DNA from: Streptomyces sp. SID12501
Lineage (GTDB): Bacteria; Actinomycetota; Actinomycetes; Streptomycetales; Streptomycetaceae
DNA: 64,000 bases
NCBI RefSeq assembly: GCF_010550245.1
Contig: NZ_JAAGLU010000015.1
Span: 62,001-126,000, forward strand
Direction: 5' to 3'
The notes under the pieces were generated by a model, which had not been told where the DNA came from, made no database searches, and worked only from the letters and a program-made list of their open reading frames with translations. Below are positions 16,678 to 24,881 of the stretch, in pieces (within the stretch, counting starts at the first letter, position 1; each line of letters begins with the position of its first letter). A program made the translations under genes and the position numbers.

Positions 16678-17126
16678 GAGAGCACCACCGCGGCGGCGGT
16701 CAGGGAGCAGCCGGTGATGGCGAAGCAGGTGCGCAGCAGGTGCCAGTCACGCCACTGGATACGTGGGTCCTCCCAGTCGGGTCCGAGGTCTTCGGGCCGC
16801 GTCTTCTTGACCCGGTTGTTGATGGGTACGTTGCGGGTCTGTGAGACGACGGCGACGCCGGCCATGGCCAGGGCGCCGGCGATGAACAGCACGCGCGGCC
16901 CGGTCTCGGCGGCGCCGACGGCGAAGGCCGCGTCGATGACGACGGAGCCGCTCACGATGAACGGCATGATGCGGTCGTACCGCCTGCCGAGCAGCTTGTG
17001 GGTGTCGACGTAGCGGTCGGGCGGCATCGCTATCAGGGCGGGCATGACGCTGACCGCCACGGCGAACAGCACTCCCGCCACCAAGCCGGTGCCCAGTAGC
17101 ACCAGCACACTCAGGGTTTCCACCAC
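16674..17126 (-). CDS. DUF1772 / anthrone-oxygenase-like membrane protein
   Basis: A 150-residue protein with four hydrophobic segments (about residues 5-30, 55-75, 80-95, 130-150). It has the family's conserved VPINNRV and a later WRDWHLLRT, matching DUF1772/anthrone oxygenase proteins. Family members in fungal and bacterial aromatic polyketide pathways oxidise anthrones to anthraquinones without a flavin. GTG 17126 starts the operon that continues with the F420-type reductase and amide ligase. The gene is divergent from the FAD monooxygenase at 17359. Confidence 0.78.
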   Translation of the reverse strand: MVETLSVLVLLGTGLVAGVLFAVAVSVMPALIAMPPDRYVDTHKLLGRRYDRIMPFIVSGSVVIDAAFAVGAAETGPRVLFIAGALAMAGVAVVSQTRNVPINNRVKKTRPEDLGPDWEDPRIQWRDWHLLRTCFAITGCSLTAAAVVLS

Positions 17127-17193
17127 GTCCCTGGTCCTCCCGTCCAGCAGGGTTCAGCAGCGCCATGAAGGTTTCATCCGTGCCTCGCGTGCC

Positions 17194-17211
17194 GCTCGAA
17201 GCGGTCTGGAC
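17194..17211. promoter_or_regulatory. Putative SARP operator in a divergent promoter
   Basis: GCTCGAA and TCTGGAC are separated by GCGG, the same arrangement as at 14254-14271. The next heptamer position (CGGGCTG) and a TTCGAA at 17223 may extend the site. It lies between the divergent DUF1772 and FAD monooxygenase operons and could serve both. Confidence 0.55.
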
Positions 17212-17358
17212 GGACCGGGCTGTTCGAAGGCCGCGGAAAGGGCGCCGGACGGGCGCGTTCACAGCCCGAGTGGTCCTCTAGCCGAGCGGTGTTCGCTGGC
17301 CGGGAGTGTCCAAAACCGCATCGAGACGGAACGGCATCGAGACAAGGGAGCACATCCG

Positions 17359-18948
17359 GTGGCGGAGCGAACCGACGTACTGATCGTGGGCGGCAGCATG
17401 GTGGGCCTGGCCCAGGCTCTGTTCCTCGCCCAGCAGGGCATCCGGTCGATCCTGGTGGAACGCCATGCGCACATCTCGGCGCATCCGCGGGCGCAGGCGG
17501 CCAGCCCTCGCACAATGGAGCTGATGCGTGCGCTGGGCTTGGAGCAGAAGGTGCGCGCGCAGGAGAACCCGTATGCCCAGTACGGCGACATCCTGCAGGT
17601 GGAGTCGCTCACGGGCAGCGAGCTGGGCCGTTTCGACGGGCCGTTCCGGCACGACCCGAACGAGGTCAGCACGACCGGCTGGACCTTGATAGGCCAGGAC
17701 CGGTTCGAGCCCCTGTTGCGCGCCAAGGCCGAGGAGCTGGGGGCGGACATCCGCTTCGCCACGGAGATGGTGCGCTTCGAGCAGGACGCCGACGGGGTCA
17801 CCGCGGTGCTGCGGGATGTGCGGAGTGACGAGGAGACCGCTGTCCGCGCCGAGTACATGGTCGCGGCGGACGGCTTTCGCAGCCCCGTCCGCGAGGAGTT
17901 GGGGATCGGCACGCACGGTCAGGGTGTCTTCGGTCGCCAGATGAACGTCATCTTCCACGCCGCGCTCGACGAGTACGTGGCGGACCGCCGGTTCTTCCTC
18001 TGCTTCGTCAGCAACGACCACGTCAAGGGCGTGCTCGGCCGGCTCGACAACGCGGACCGCTGGGTGCTGGCGCCGAGCCTGCCTCCGCAGGAGACGCACG
18101 CCGAGTACTCCGAGGAGGACTGCGTCGAGATGGTGCGCGCCGCGGTCGGCGTGCCGGATCTGGAGGTGTCGGTGGAGTCGAGCACCAGTTGGGAGGTCGC
18201 CGCACTCATCGCCGACCGGTTCCGCTCCGGGCGGGTGTTCCTGGCTGGTGACTCGGCCCACATGATGCCGCCCACCGGTGGGTTCGGCGGCAACATGGGG
18301 GTGCAGGACGCGCACAATCTGGCGTGGAAGCTGGCGTCGGTGCTGCGTGGACAGGCCGGTCCCGAACTGTTGGACACCTACGCGCAGGAGCGTGTCCCGG
18401 TCGCGGAGTTCACCGTGGAGCAGGGCGTGATTCGCTACCTGCAGCGCAGTGGTCTGGACGCGGAGGTCGCGGCCCGGCACCGGCCGGAGACCACTGTGCT
18501 GTTCGGTCATGTCTACCGTTCGGGCGCGGTGCTGCCGGAGTCCGGCGCGGACGGCGTCCCCCTGGTGGAGGACCCGACCCAGCCGTCGGGCCGTCCCGGC
18601 ACCCGGGCACCGCACTTCGAGCTGCGCATCGGCGGCGCCGACGCCCCGCTGCACGACCTGTTCAAGGGCGGCTGGTGGCTGCTGGCCGGTCCTGATGCCG
18701 GGTTGTGGGAGCGGGCTGCGGGCCAGGTGTCCCGGCTCACCGGCCTCGCCGTCGACTTCCATGGGGTGGGCGGTGAGGAGCCGGTCGAGGTGGCTGAGAA
18801 CTTCCTGAAGAAGTACGGGATCACGACCGGCGGCGCCGTGCTCGTCCGCCCGGACGGGTTCGTGGCCTGGCGTGCGGTGGAACAGCCCGCGGACCCGGCG
18901 GTCGAGCTGTCGGCGGTCGTCCACCGGTTGCTCGCGCGCTCCGCCTGA
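17359..18948 (+). CDS. Class A FAD-dependent aromatic monooxygenase
   Basis: A 529-residue flavoprotein hydroxylase of the PheA/TfdB (PgaE/RdmE-like) type. It has the FAD-binding VLIVGGSMVGL at the N-terminus, VAADGFRSPVRE in the middle and AGDSAHMMPPTGGFG. That last motif is the GD motif with Ser in place of the usual Ala. After it, GVQDAHNLAWKL contacts FAD. The last about 140 residues form the thioredoxin-like C-terminal domain with VLVRPDGFVAWR. GTG 17359 was chosen because AGGGAG precedes it. It is the only polyketide tailoring gene on the + strand. Expected role: hydroxylation or Baeyer-Villiger oxidation of an aromatic intermediate. Confidence 0.9.
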   Translation: MAERTDVLIVGGSMVGLAQALFLAQQGIRSILVERHAHISAHPRAQAASPRTMELMRALGLEQKVRAQENPYAQYGDILQVESLTGSELGRFDGPFRHDPNEVSTTGWTLIGQDRFEPLLRAKAEELGADIRFATEMVRFEQDADGVTAVLRDVRSDEETAVRAEYMVAADGFRSPVREELGIGTHGQGVFGRQMNVIFHAALDEYVADRRFFLCFVSNDHVKGVLGRLDNADRWVLAPSLPPQETHAEYSEEDCVEMVRAAVGVPDLEVSVESSTSWEVAALIADRFRSGRVFLAGDSAHMMPPTGGFGGNMGVQDAHNLAWKLASVLRGQAGPELLDTYAQERVPVAEFTVEQGVIRYLQRSGLDAEVAARHRPETTVLFGHVYRSGAVLPESGADGVPLVEDPTQPSGRPGTRAPHFELRIGGADAPLHDLFKGGWWLLAGPDAGLWERAAGQVSRLTGLAVDFHGVGGEEPVEVAENFLKKYGITTGGAVLVRPDGFVAWRAVEQPADPAVELSAVVHRLLARSA

Positions 18949-19038
18949 GTTCCCGGCCGTGACGGGGTACCGGCCGGCTCGCTCTTCGCGGGCCGGCCGC
19001 GGCGGCCCCGGGGTCCGTCGTCCGGCAGGACGACCGAA

Positions 19039-19077
19039 GACCGGCGCGCCTCCCGGAGTCCGGGGGGCGCGCCGGTC
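19039..19077. terminator. Bidirectional terminator between convergent FAD genes
   Basis: A 12-base perfect GC-rich stem (arms 19039-19050 and 19066-19077) with a 15-base loop. It is placed between the convergent stops at 18948 and 19099. Confidence 0.8.
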
Positions 19078-19098
19078 CTGCGTGGTGGCTGCCGACGG

Positions 19099-20703
19099 TC
19101 AGGAGAGCGAGAGTATCTGCCGCAGCAGGCTGGTCACGGTCCGGGAGACGTCGCCCTGGGGACTGCTTTCGGCGCGCCAGGCGACAATTCCGTCGGGGCG
19201 GACCAGGACCGCGCCGCCGTCGCCGAGGCCGTAGCGCTCCTTGAAGGTGCCCTCGGTGTCGGAGTAGTCGCCGTTCGGACCGATGCCGCGGACGGTGAGG
19301 ACCAGACCGAGTTCGTGGCCGGCGGCGGCCGCCGCGGCCCATGGGGAGGCTGGACCCGCGGTGAGCAGGGTGAAGCCGACCGGGAAGAGATCGACTGTGG
19401 AGAACGGGCCGTGGGCGCCCTCGATGACCACGTGCGGGGCGCGGGCGCCGGGCCGGCCGCTGGGCTTGTCCGGGTTCTCGGTGATGCTCCGGCCCTCGGC
19501 GTCGTCGCCGGCGAACGCGCCGGCCGGGTAGACATATCCGAAGGTCATCGTGGTCTCGTCGACCAGGTCCTTGGCGACGTCCTGGAACTGCTTGCCCTCG
19601 CGGACGGCGAAGCGCAGCATCGCCTGACGGACCGTCTCCTGGGCGACCGGACGGCGTTCGGCGTCGTACGAGGCGAGCAGCCCCGGCCCGGCTTTGCCCG
19701 AGAGTACGAGGGCCAGCTTCCAGGCCAGGTTGTAGGCGTCCTGGATGCCGGTGCTGGCGCCGAAGGCGCCGGTGGGCGGCATGACGTGCGCGGCGTCGCC
19801 CGCGATGAGGTGGCGGCCTCGGGTGAAGGTGTCCGCGACACGCGCCGAGATGTCCCACGCGGGCATGTCGACCGACTCGATGGTCAGCGGCAGGTCCGGG
19901 ATGCCGACGGCGGCGCGGACCAGTTCGACGCAACGCTCCTGTGTGAAGTCCTCGGCGCTCTGGCCCTTGTCGGGGAAGAACGAGACGTTGATGACCCACT
20001 TGCGGTCGTTGTCGATCGGGATGATCGTGCCGCGTACCTCGGGGTTGTTGACGTAGGCGGCGATGATTTTCCGGCCGCGCAGCGGCTCCTCGAGGTCGGC
20101 GTCGAAGAAGAAGCTGACCAGATTGGTGAGGGTGCCGCGGCCGTGGGAACCGATGCCGAGGAGTTCGCGGACCGGGCTGCGGCTGCCGTCCGCGGCGATC
20201 ACGTACTCGGTGCGCAGTTCGGTGCTTTCGCCGGTGCCGACGTCGGTGAGGGTCGCGGTCACGCCGTCGGCGCCCTCGGTGACGGCGTCCAGACGGGTGT
20301 GGAAGCGCAGGTCGACGCCGACCTCCTCGGCCCGCTTGCGCAGGATGGGCTCGAGCTGGTTCTGGTCGATCAGGGTCCACCGGGCGGGGCTGATGCGGCT
20401 GATGTCCTCGATGGAGGCGTTGGGCATGCGGACCCGCTCGTTGCCGGCGAGGGTCTCGACGTGCACCAGGTCGGTGTTGCCGGAGATCGGCGAACGGCCG
20501 TCCTGCACGCGCTCCTCCATGCCCACCGCGCGGTAGAGCTCCATGGTGCGCGGGTTGATGGCCCGGGCCTTGGGGTGGGTGGAGGTGCCGGGGTGACGTT
20601 CGACAAGCGTGGACCTCACCCCGTGGTGGGCGAGGAACACGGCGGCGGACAGGCCTGTGAGGCCACCGCCGACGATGAGGACGGGAACCTTTTCCTGGCT
20701 CAT
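19099..20703 (-). CDS. Class A FAD-dependent aromatic monooxygenase
   Basis: A 534-residue hydroxylase paralogous to the one at 17359. It has VPVLIVGGGLTGLSAAVFL (FAD nucleotide fold), VIAADGSRSPVREL, AGDAAHVMPPTGAFGAST (GD motif) and IQDAYNLAWKL, with a thioredoxin-like C-terminus ending VLVRPDGIVAWR. ATG 20703 was chosen for its AAGGAA site. An in-frame ATG at 20751 overlaps the methyltransferase stop (ATGA), so a 16-residue longer form is possible. It is co-transcribed with the O-methyltransferase. Which of the four FAD enzymes performs which oxidation cannot be assigned by eye. Confidence 0.9.
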   Translation of the reverse strand: MSQEKVPVLIVGGGLTGLSAAVFLAHHGVRSTLVERHPGTSTHPKARAINPRTMELYRAVGMEERVQDGRSPISGNTDLVHVETLAGNERVRMPNASIEDISRISPARWTLIDQNQLEPILRKRAEEVGVDLRFHTRLDAVTEGADGVTATLTDVGTGESTELRTEYVIAADGSRSPVRELLGIGSHGRGTLTNLVSFFFDADLEEPLRGRKIIAAYVNNPEVRGTIIPIDNDRKWVINVSFFPDKGQSAEDFTQERCVELVRAAVGIPDLPLTIESVDMPAWDISARVADTFTRGRHLIAGDAAHVMPPTGAFGASTGIQDAYNLAWKLALVLSGKAGPGLLASYDAERRPVAQETVRQAMLRFAVREGKQFQDVAKDLVDETTMTFGYVYPAGAFAGDDAEGRSITENPDKPSGRPGARAPHVVIEGAHGPFSTVDLFPVGFTLLTAGPASPWAAAAAAGHELGLVLTVRGIGPNGDYSDTEGTFKERYGLGDGGAVLVRPDGIVAWRAESSPQGDVSRTVTSLLRQILSLS

Positions 20704-20747
20704 GCTGCTTCCTTGGGTGGTCGGGGCGGGCTGCCGGGTCCGAGCGG

Positions 20748-21779
20748 TCATCGGGTGGCGGTGACCAGCGTGTGCGTGCCCAGCAGTGGCTCCGCGGTGC
20801 TGCTGGTGAAGCCGGCCTCGGTGAGCCAGGTGCGGACGTCGTCGATGCGGTACTCGGAGCCGTCCTGGCTGACCAGGCGCATGTGCAGGCTGGAGAGCAG
20901 GCGTTCGGCGTCGCGGCGCTGGTCGTCGATCATCCGGTCGTAGATGAGGACCTGGCCGCCGGGGTTGGTCGCGGAGAAGACGCGGCGCAGCAGCTCCTGG
21001 CGCCGGTCGGTGTCGAAGCCGTGCAGGATGTGGCCGAGCACGATGACGTCGGCCTTCGGAACGTCGTCCGTGAAGAAGTCGCCGCCGCTGAACTCGATGC
21101 GGTCGTTCAGGCCCAGGCGGGTGGTGTGCTCGGTGAAGAGCGGGCGGGTGCGCTCCAGGTCGAAAACCCCGGCCCTGAGGTGCGGGTGTTCCTTGATGAG
21201 GACGGAGGCGAGGTTTCCGCGCGCGCCGCCGAGATCGACGAAGGAGGTGTGGCGGCTCCAGTCGATCGCGCCGGCGATCTCGATGCCCATGCGGTCGCTG
21301 TAGGCGTCGAGGCCCGCGAAGAAGCGCTTCATCTTCCCCGGGTCCTGGTGCTTGTCTCCGACGAAGCCGCCCTTGTCGGGGTCGAGGTGCTGCGGGGCTC
21401 CGGTGGTGAGCGCCTCGGTGAGCCGTCCCCAGGTGCCGTACAGGGTCTCGTTGGTCAGCTCGACGAAGCCGCCGAGGTAGGTGGCGGTGCCCGGGACGAG
21501 GTACGCCTGGGCCAGCGGGCCGTTGCCGTACCGGTCCCCGGTGCGCTCCAGCAGGCCCAGGCCGACCAGCGCGTCGAGGAAGTCGGCGGCCATGCGGTTG
21601 TGCAGGCCGGTTGCGGCGACGACGTGGTCCGCACCGGCGGGGCCTTCGGCGAGGGCACCGAACACGCCGAGTGTCACCGCGCTGTGCAGCACCTTGGCTC
21701 CGCAGTCCGCGATGGTCAGCTTGATCAGCGGACCGGGGTCGACCGCCGCGGCCGTCGTACGGTCATCGGTCGTTGTCAC
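20748..21779 (-). CDS. SAM-dependent O-methyltransferase
   Basis: A 343-residue small-molecule methyltransferase of the dimeric plant-type/AcyOMT family. The N-terminal winged-helix dimerisation domain is about residues 15-105. The SAM-binding motif I reads FVDLGGARGNLASVL near residue 185. The later FSGGDFFTDDVPKADVIVLGHILHGF provides the acidic ribose contact and the conserved H before the active-site region. The C-terminus reads GFTSSTAEPLLGTHTLV. GTG 21779 is preceded by AGGAGG. It is the only O-methyltransferase seen in the cluster, so at most a few methyl ethers are expected on the product. Confidence 0.9.
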   Translation of the reverse strand: MTTTDDRTTAAAVDPGPLIKLTIADCGAKVLHSAVTLGVFGALAEGPAGADHVVAATGLHNRMAADFLDALVGLGLLERTGDRYGNGPLAQAYLVPGTATYLGGFVELTNETLYGTWGRLTEALTTGAPQHLDPDKGGFVGDKHQDPGKMKRFFAGLDAYSDRMGIEIAGAIDWSRHTSFVDLGGARGNLASVLIKEHPHLRAGVFDLERTRPLFTEHTTRLGLNDRIEFSGGDFFTDDVPKADVIVLGHILHGFDTDRRQELLRRVFSATNPGGQVLIYDRMIDDQRRDAERLLSSLHMRLVSQDGSEYRIDDVRTWLTEAGFTSSTAEPLLGTHTLVTATR

Positions 21780-21852
21780 GCGAGCCTCCTAGCGAGCCAT
21801 GAGGGACCGCTTCGGTCCTTCTCCCGACGATGGCCGATTCGCGTGGAGTCCC

Positions 21853-21870
21853 GCTCGAAGCGCTCTGAAG
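21853..21870. promoter_or_regulatory. Putative SARP operator ahead of the methyltransferase operon
   Basis: GCTCGAA and TCTGAAG are separated by GCGC, an 11-bp period. The site lies 74-91 bases upstream of the O-methyltransferase start and matches the other boxes of this cluster. Confidence 0.5.
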
Positions 21871-21902
21871 CCTGTGCGTGGGGTGCCTGCCCCGGGCATG
21901 GT

Positions 21903-21948
21903 GAAGTGCCGCCCTCCCGCCGCGGGTCGCGGAAGGGGGCGGCACTTC
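21903..21948 (-). terminator. Terminator after the DHA2 exporter gene
   Basis: A 12-base perfect stem (arms 21903-21914 and 21937-21948) with a 22-base loop. It lies 30 bases beyond the exporter's stop codon, read on the minus strand. Confidence 0.75.
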
Positions 21949-21979
21949 GGCCATGAGTCACATACGGGGGTTGATGTGA

Positions 21980-23566
21980 TCAGGCCGTTTCGGGGGTGCT
22001 GTCGGCGGAGGCCAGGTCCGGGCCCTCGGCCTGCGGATCGCCGCCGTGGTGGCGGGAGCGGAGCGTGAGGTTCTTCATGAGCAGGGTGAGGACGAGGCCC
22101 AGCGCGAGGATCGGCACCGCAGCGGTGAAGACCGGGGTGAGCGAGGCGGCGTACGACTGCTCGATGGCGCTGCGCACCGGGGTGGCGAGCGTGTCGAGGA
22201 CCGTGTCCGAGGAGAGCGAGTTGCGGTCGATGCCGTCGAGGGCACCGGCAGGCAGGCGGGTGTCGAGCTCGTCGGTGAGGCGGCCGTAGAAGATGGCGGC
22301 GAAGAGCGAGATGCCGATCGAGGTGCCGAAGGAGCGGCCGAAGGTCACGGTGCCGGAGACGGCTCCCATGTCCTGCGGGGGCGCGGTGTTCTGGGCGGCC
22401 TGTGTGAAGACCTGGGCGGAGAGACCCGAGGCGAAGCCGAAGACGGCCATGTAGAGGATGGCGAGGGCGCGCGGGGTCTCGCTGTCCATGGTGGACAGCA
22501 GGAGAGCGCCGACGATGCCGAGGGCCATGCTCAGGATGGGGAAGATCCTGTACTTGCCGGTCTTGCCGATGATCTTGCTGGAGCCGATGGAAGCGAGCAC
22601 GACGCCCATCATCATCGGCAGCAGGACGAAGCCTGAGGCGGTGGGGCTGGCACCGGTGACGACCTGTACGTACAGGGCGAGGAACTGGACGACGCCGACG
22701 AAGACGATGCCGCAGACGATGGTGCCGAGCAGCGAGATGGTGAAGGTGGAGTCCTTGAAGAGGCGCAGCGGGACGACCGGCTCCGCGGCAGTGGACTCGG
22801 CCTTGATGAACAGGCCGAGGAACAGCAGGGTGCCGATGCCGAGGCCGATGATCTGCGGGGAGGTCCAGGCGTACTCGACACCGCCCCATGAGGTGAACAG
22901 GGTGAGGGCGACGATGGCACCGGAGAGGGTGACGATGCCGGCGTAGTCGAGCTTGGACTCACGGACCGTACGGGGCAGGTGCAGGTACTTGACCAGCAGG
23001 ATGACGATCACGGCGCCGACGGGCAGGTTGACCAGGAAGACCCAGTGCCAGCTGAGCGCGTCGGTGAGCACGCCGCCGACGGCGGGGCCGGCGAGGGAGG
23101 CGCCGGCGAAGACCATGCCGAACATGCCGTAGTACTTGGCGCCTTCACGCGGGGTGAACAGTTCGCCGATGATGGCGAGGACGGAGACGAACAGGCCTCC
23201 GGCACCCAGACCCTGCACGACGCGGAAGACGATGAGCTGCTCCATGGAGCCGGCCGCGCCCGCGAGGGCGGAGCCCAGCAGAAACAGGCCCATCGCCGAG
23301 AGGTAGGTGACCTTGCGGCCGAAGAGGTCGCCGAGCTTGCCGTAGATCGGCGTGGTGACGCTGGATGCGATGACGTAGGCGATGGTCACCCACGCGAAGA
23401 GGTCGATACCGCCGAGGTCGCCCGCGATGCGGGGCAGGGCGGTGGCGACGATCTGCAGGTCGAGGATGGCCACGAAGGCGGAGAGCATGCAGGCGACCAT
23501 GACCGGGGTGGTCCTGGTGCCGGAGGGGTGGAGCCCTCCGGGTGCCTGGGGGATGGGAGCGGACAA
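21980..23566 (-). CDS. DHA2 (14-TMS) MFS drug exporter
   Basis: A 528-residue proton antiporter of the EmrB/QacA type. The first helix region reads VACMLSAFVAILDLQIVATALP, with the family's Asp. The loop PIYGKLGDLFGRKVTYL is the MFS motif A. GAGGLFVSVLAIIGELFTPREGAKYYG contains the DHA2-type motif C region. About fourteen hydrophobic segments are visible, followed by a polar tail. The start is best placed at TTG 23566, with AAAGGCGG 6 bases upstream; an ATG at 23608 lacks such a site and overlaps the regulatory region. It is monocistronic between a probable operator and a terminator. Expected role: export of, and self-resistance to, the polyketide. Confidence 0.88.
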   Translation of the reverse strand: MSAPIPQAPGGLHPSGTRTTPVMVACMLSAFVAILDLQIVATALPRIAGDLGGIDLFAWVTIAYVIASSVTTPIYGKLGDLFGRKVTYLSAMGLFLLGSALAGAAGSMEQLIVFRVVQGLGAGGLFVSVLAIIGELFTPREGAKYYGMFGMVFAGASLAGPAVGGVLTDALSWHWVFLVNLPVGAVIVILLVKYLHLPRTVRESKLDYAGIVTLSGAIVALTLFTSWGGVEYAWTSPQIIGLGIGTLLFLGLFIKAESTAAEPVVPLRLFKDSTFTISLLGTIVCGIVFVGVVQFLALYVQVVTGASPTASGFVLLPMMMGVVLASIGSSKIIGKTGKYRIFPILSMALGIVGALLLSTMDSETPRALAILYMAVFGFASGLSAQVFTQAAQNTAPPQDMGAVSGTVTFGRSFGTSIGISLFAAIFYGRLTDELDTRLPAGALDGIDRNSLSSDTVLDTLATPVRSAIEQSYAASLTPVFTAAVPILALGLVLTLLMKNLTLRSRHHGGDPQAEGPDLASADSTPETA

Positions 23567-23613
23567 GGTGGTGCCGCCTTTCGGATCGGTGTGTGCTCCC
23601 CGTCGCACCGGCC

Positions 23614-23631
23614 GCTCGAAGCGGTCGGCGT
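23614..23631. promoter_or_regulatory. Putative SARP operator ahead of the exporter gene
   Basis: GCTCGAA-GCGG-TCGGCGT: the first heptamer and spacer are identical to the box at 17194, the second heptamer is weaker. It stands 48-65 bases upstream of the TTG start. Confidence 0.45.
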
Positions 23632-23694
23632 CACCTGGCTCTCGGCCCCGAACAGGGCTTGGGGAAGGTCTCGGTGTCTGCTGTGAGATGAGGG

Positions 23695-23730
23695 GGCGGC
23701 CGGCCCGTCGCAGGTGACTGGCAGGCCGCC
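23695..23730 (-). terminator. Weak hairpin after the quinone oxidoreductase gene
   Basis: A 7-base GC stem (arms 23695-23701 and 23724-23730) with a long loop, 15 bases beyond the stop at 23745. It is plausible as a terminator but not strong. Confidence 0.35.
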
Positions 23731-23744
23731 TGTTCAGCGGCGTC

Positions 23745-24722
23745 TCAGGGAACGAGAACGATCTTGCCGAGCTGTGCGCGTGCCTCCATGAGCTCGTGGG
23801 CCTTGACAGCCTCGTCGAGCGGAAGACGATCGTGCACGACCGGCTTGACCTGGCCGGAAGCGATGAGTTCGAACAGGTGGCGCTGGCCTTCGGCCACGGC
23901 GTCCTGCTTGTTGTAGAGCATGGCGTAGAGGCTGAAGCCTGCGACGTTCTTCATACGGGACAGGGCCAGGGTCGGCAGGTCCGGGATGTCGCCGGAGGCC
24001 GAGCCGTAGAAGACGAGGGTGCCGAACTGGGCGGTGATGCCCAGGGATTTCAGCAGGACGTCGCCGCCGACGGTCTCGAGGACGATGTCGGCGCCGCGGC
24101 CGTCGGTGGCGGCGAGGACCTGGTCGGTCCAGTCCTTGTCGCTGTAGTTGATGGTGACGTCGGCGCCGAGCTCGCGCGCGAAGTCGAGCTTGGCCTGGGT
24201 ACTGGCGGTGGCGATGACCTTGCCGGCACCGAGGGCCTTGGCGATCTGGACGGCCAGGTGGCCGACGCCGCCGGCGGCAGCGTCGATCACGATGGTCTGG
24301 CCGGGCTGGAGGCGGCCGGACTCCCTGATCGCGTGATACGCGGTCTGGGCCGGGCTGGGCAGGAGGGTCGCCTCGGCGGCGTCGAGGTCCTGCGGGATCT
24401 TGATGAGCCAGTCGGTGCCGGAGACGACGTAGTCGGCGTAGGCGTTCTGGTCGATGTCACCGACGACGCGGTCGCCGACGGCGAAGCCGGTGACGCCGTC
24501 ACCGACGGCCTCGATCGTGCCGGCGACGTCGCCGCCGGGGGCGCCGGGGAGACCGGCGTGGCCGCCGATCGGAATGCCCTGACGGCGCTGGACCTCGGCG
24601 AAGGTGACGCCGATGGCCTCGGCGCGGATCAGGACCTGACCCGTACCGGGCTGCGGCTTCTCCACCTCTTCGAGACGCAGTACGGACGGCGCGCCATGCT
24701 CGTAGTGGCGGATGATTCGCAT
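23745..24722 (-). CDS. NADPH:quinone oxidoreductase-like MDR enzyme
   Basis: A 325-residue medium-chain dehydrogenase/reductase of the zinc-free quinone oxidoreductase branch. The N-terminal GroES-like domain has GGDVAGTIEAVGDGVTGFAV with no structural zinc Cys cluster. The Rossmann domain has IDAAAGGVGHLAVQIAKALG (the AxxGGVG nucleotide motif of QORs) and VIATASTQAKL. The C-terminus ends AQLGKIVLVP. ATG 24722 follows GGAG by 7 bases. Expected role: reduction of a quinone or enone, either in biosynthesis or as protection from a redox-active product. It is separated from the upstream FAD gene by 159 bases that probably hold its own promoter. Confidence 0.85.
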   Translation of the reverse strand: MRIIRHYEHGAPSVLRLEEVEKPQPGTGQVLIRAEAIGVTFAEVQRRQGIPIGGHAGLPGAPGGDVAGTIEAVGDGVTGFAVGDRVVGDIDQNAYADYVVSGTDWLIKIPQDLDAAEATLLPSPAQTAYHAIRESGRLQPGQTIVIDAAAGGVGHLAVQIAKALGAGKVIATASTQAKLDFARELGADVTINYSDKDWTDQVLAATDGRGADIVLETVGGDVLLKSLGITAQFGTLVFYGSASGDIPDLPTLALSRMKNVAGFSLYAMLYNKQDAVAEGQRHLFELIASGQVKPVVHDRLPLDEAVKAHELMEARAQLGKIVLVP

Positions 24723-24881
24723 GATTTCTCCAAATGGGTTTTTCGTCGGGCCGTCGCGGATCGCCGCGGCTCGACCCGGGGTGCGATACATATGCATGTT
24801 GTCACGCATTTGATTGCCAGTCCACATGTGCCGAGTGATGCGGACATTCTTTGCCAGTCCCTTACGGAGCCGGCGGGCGGG

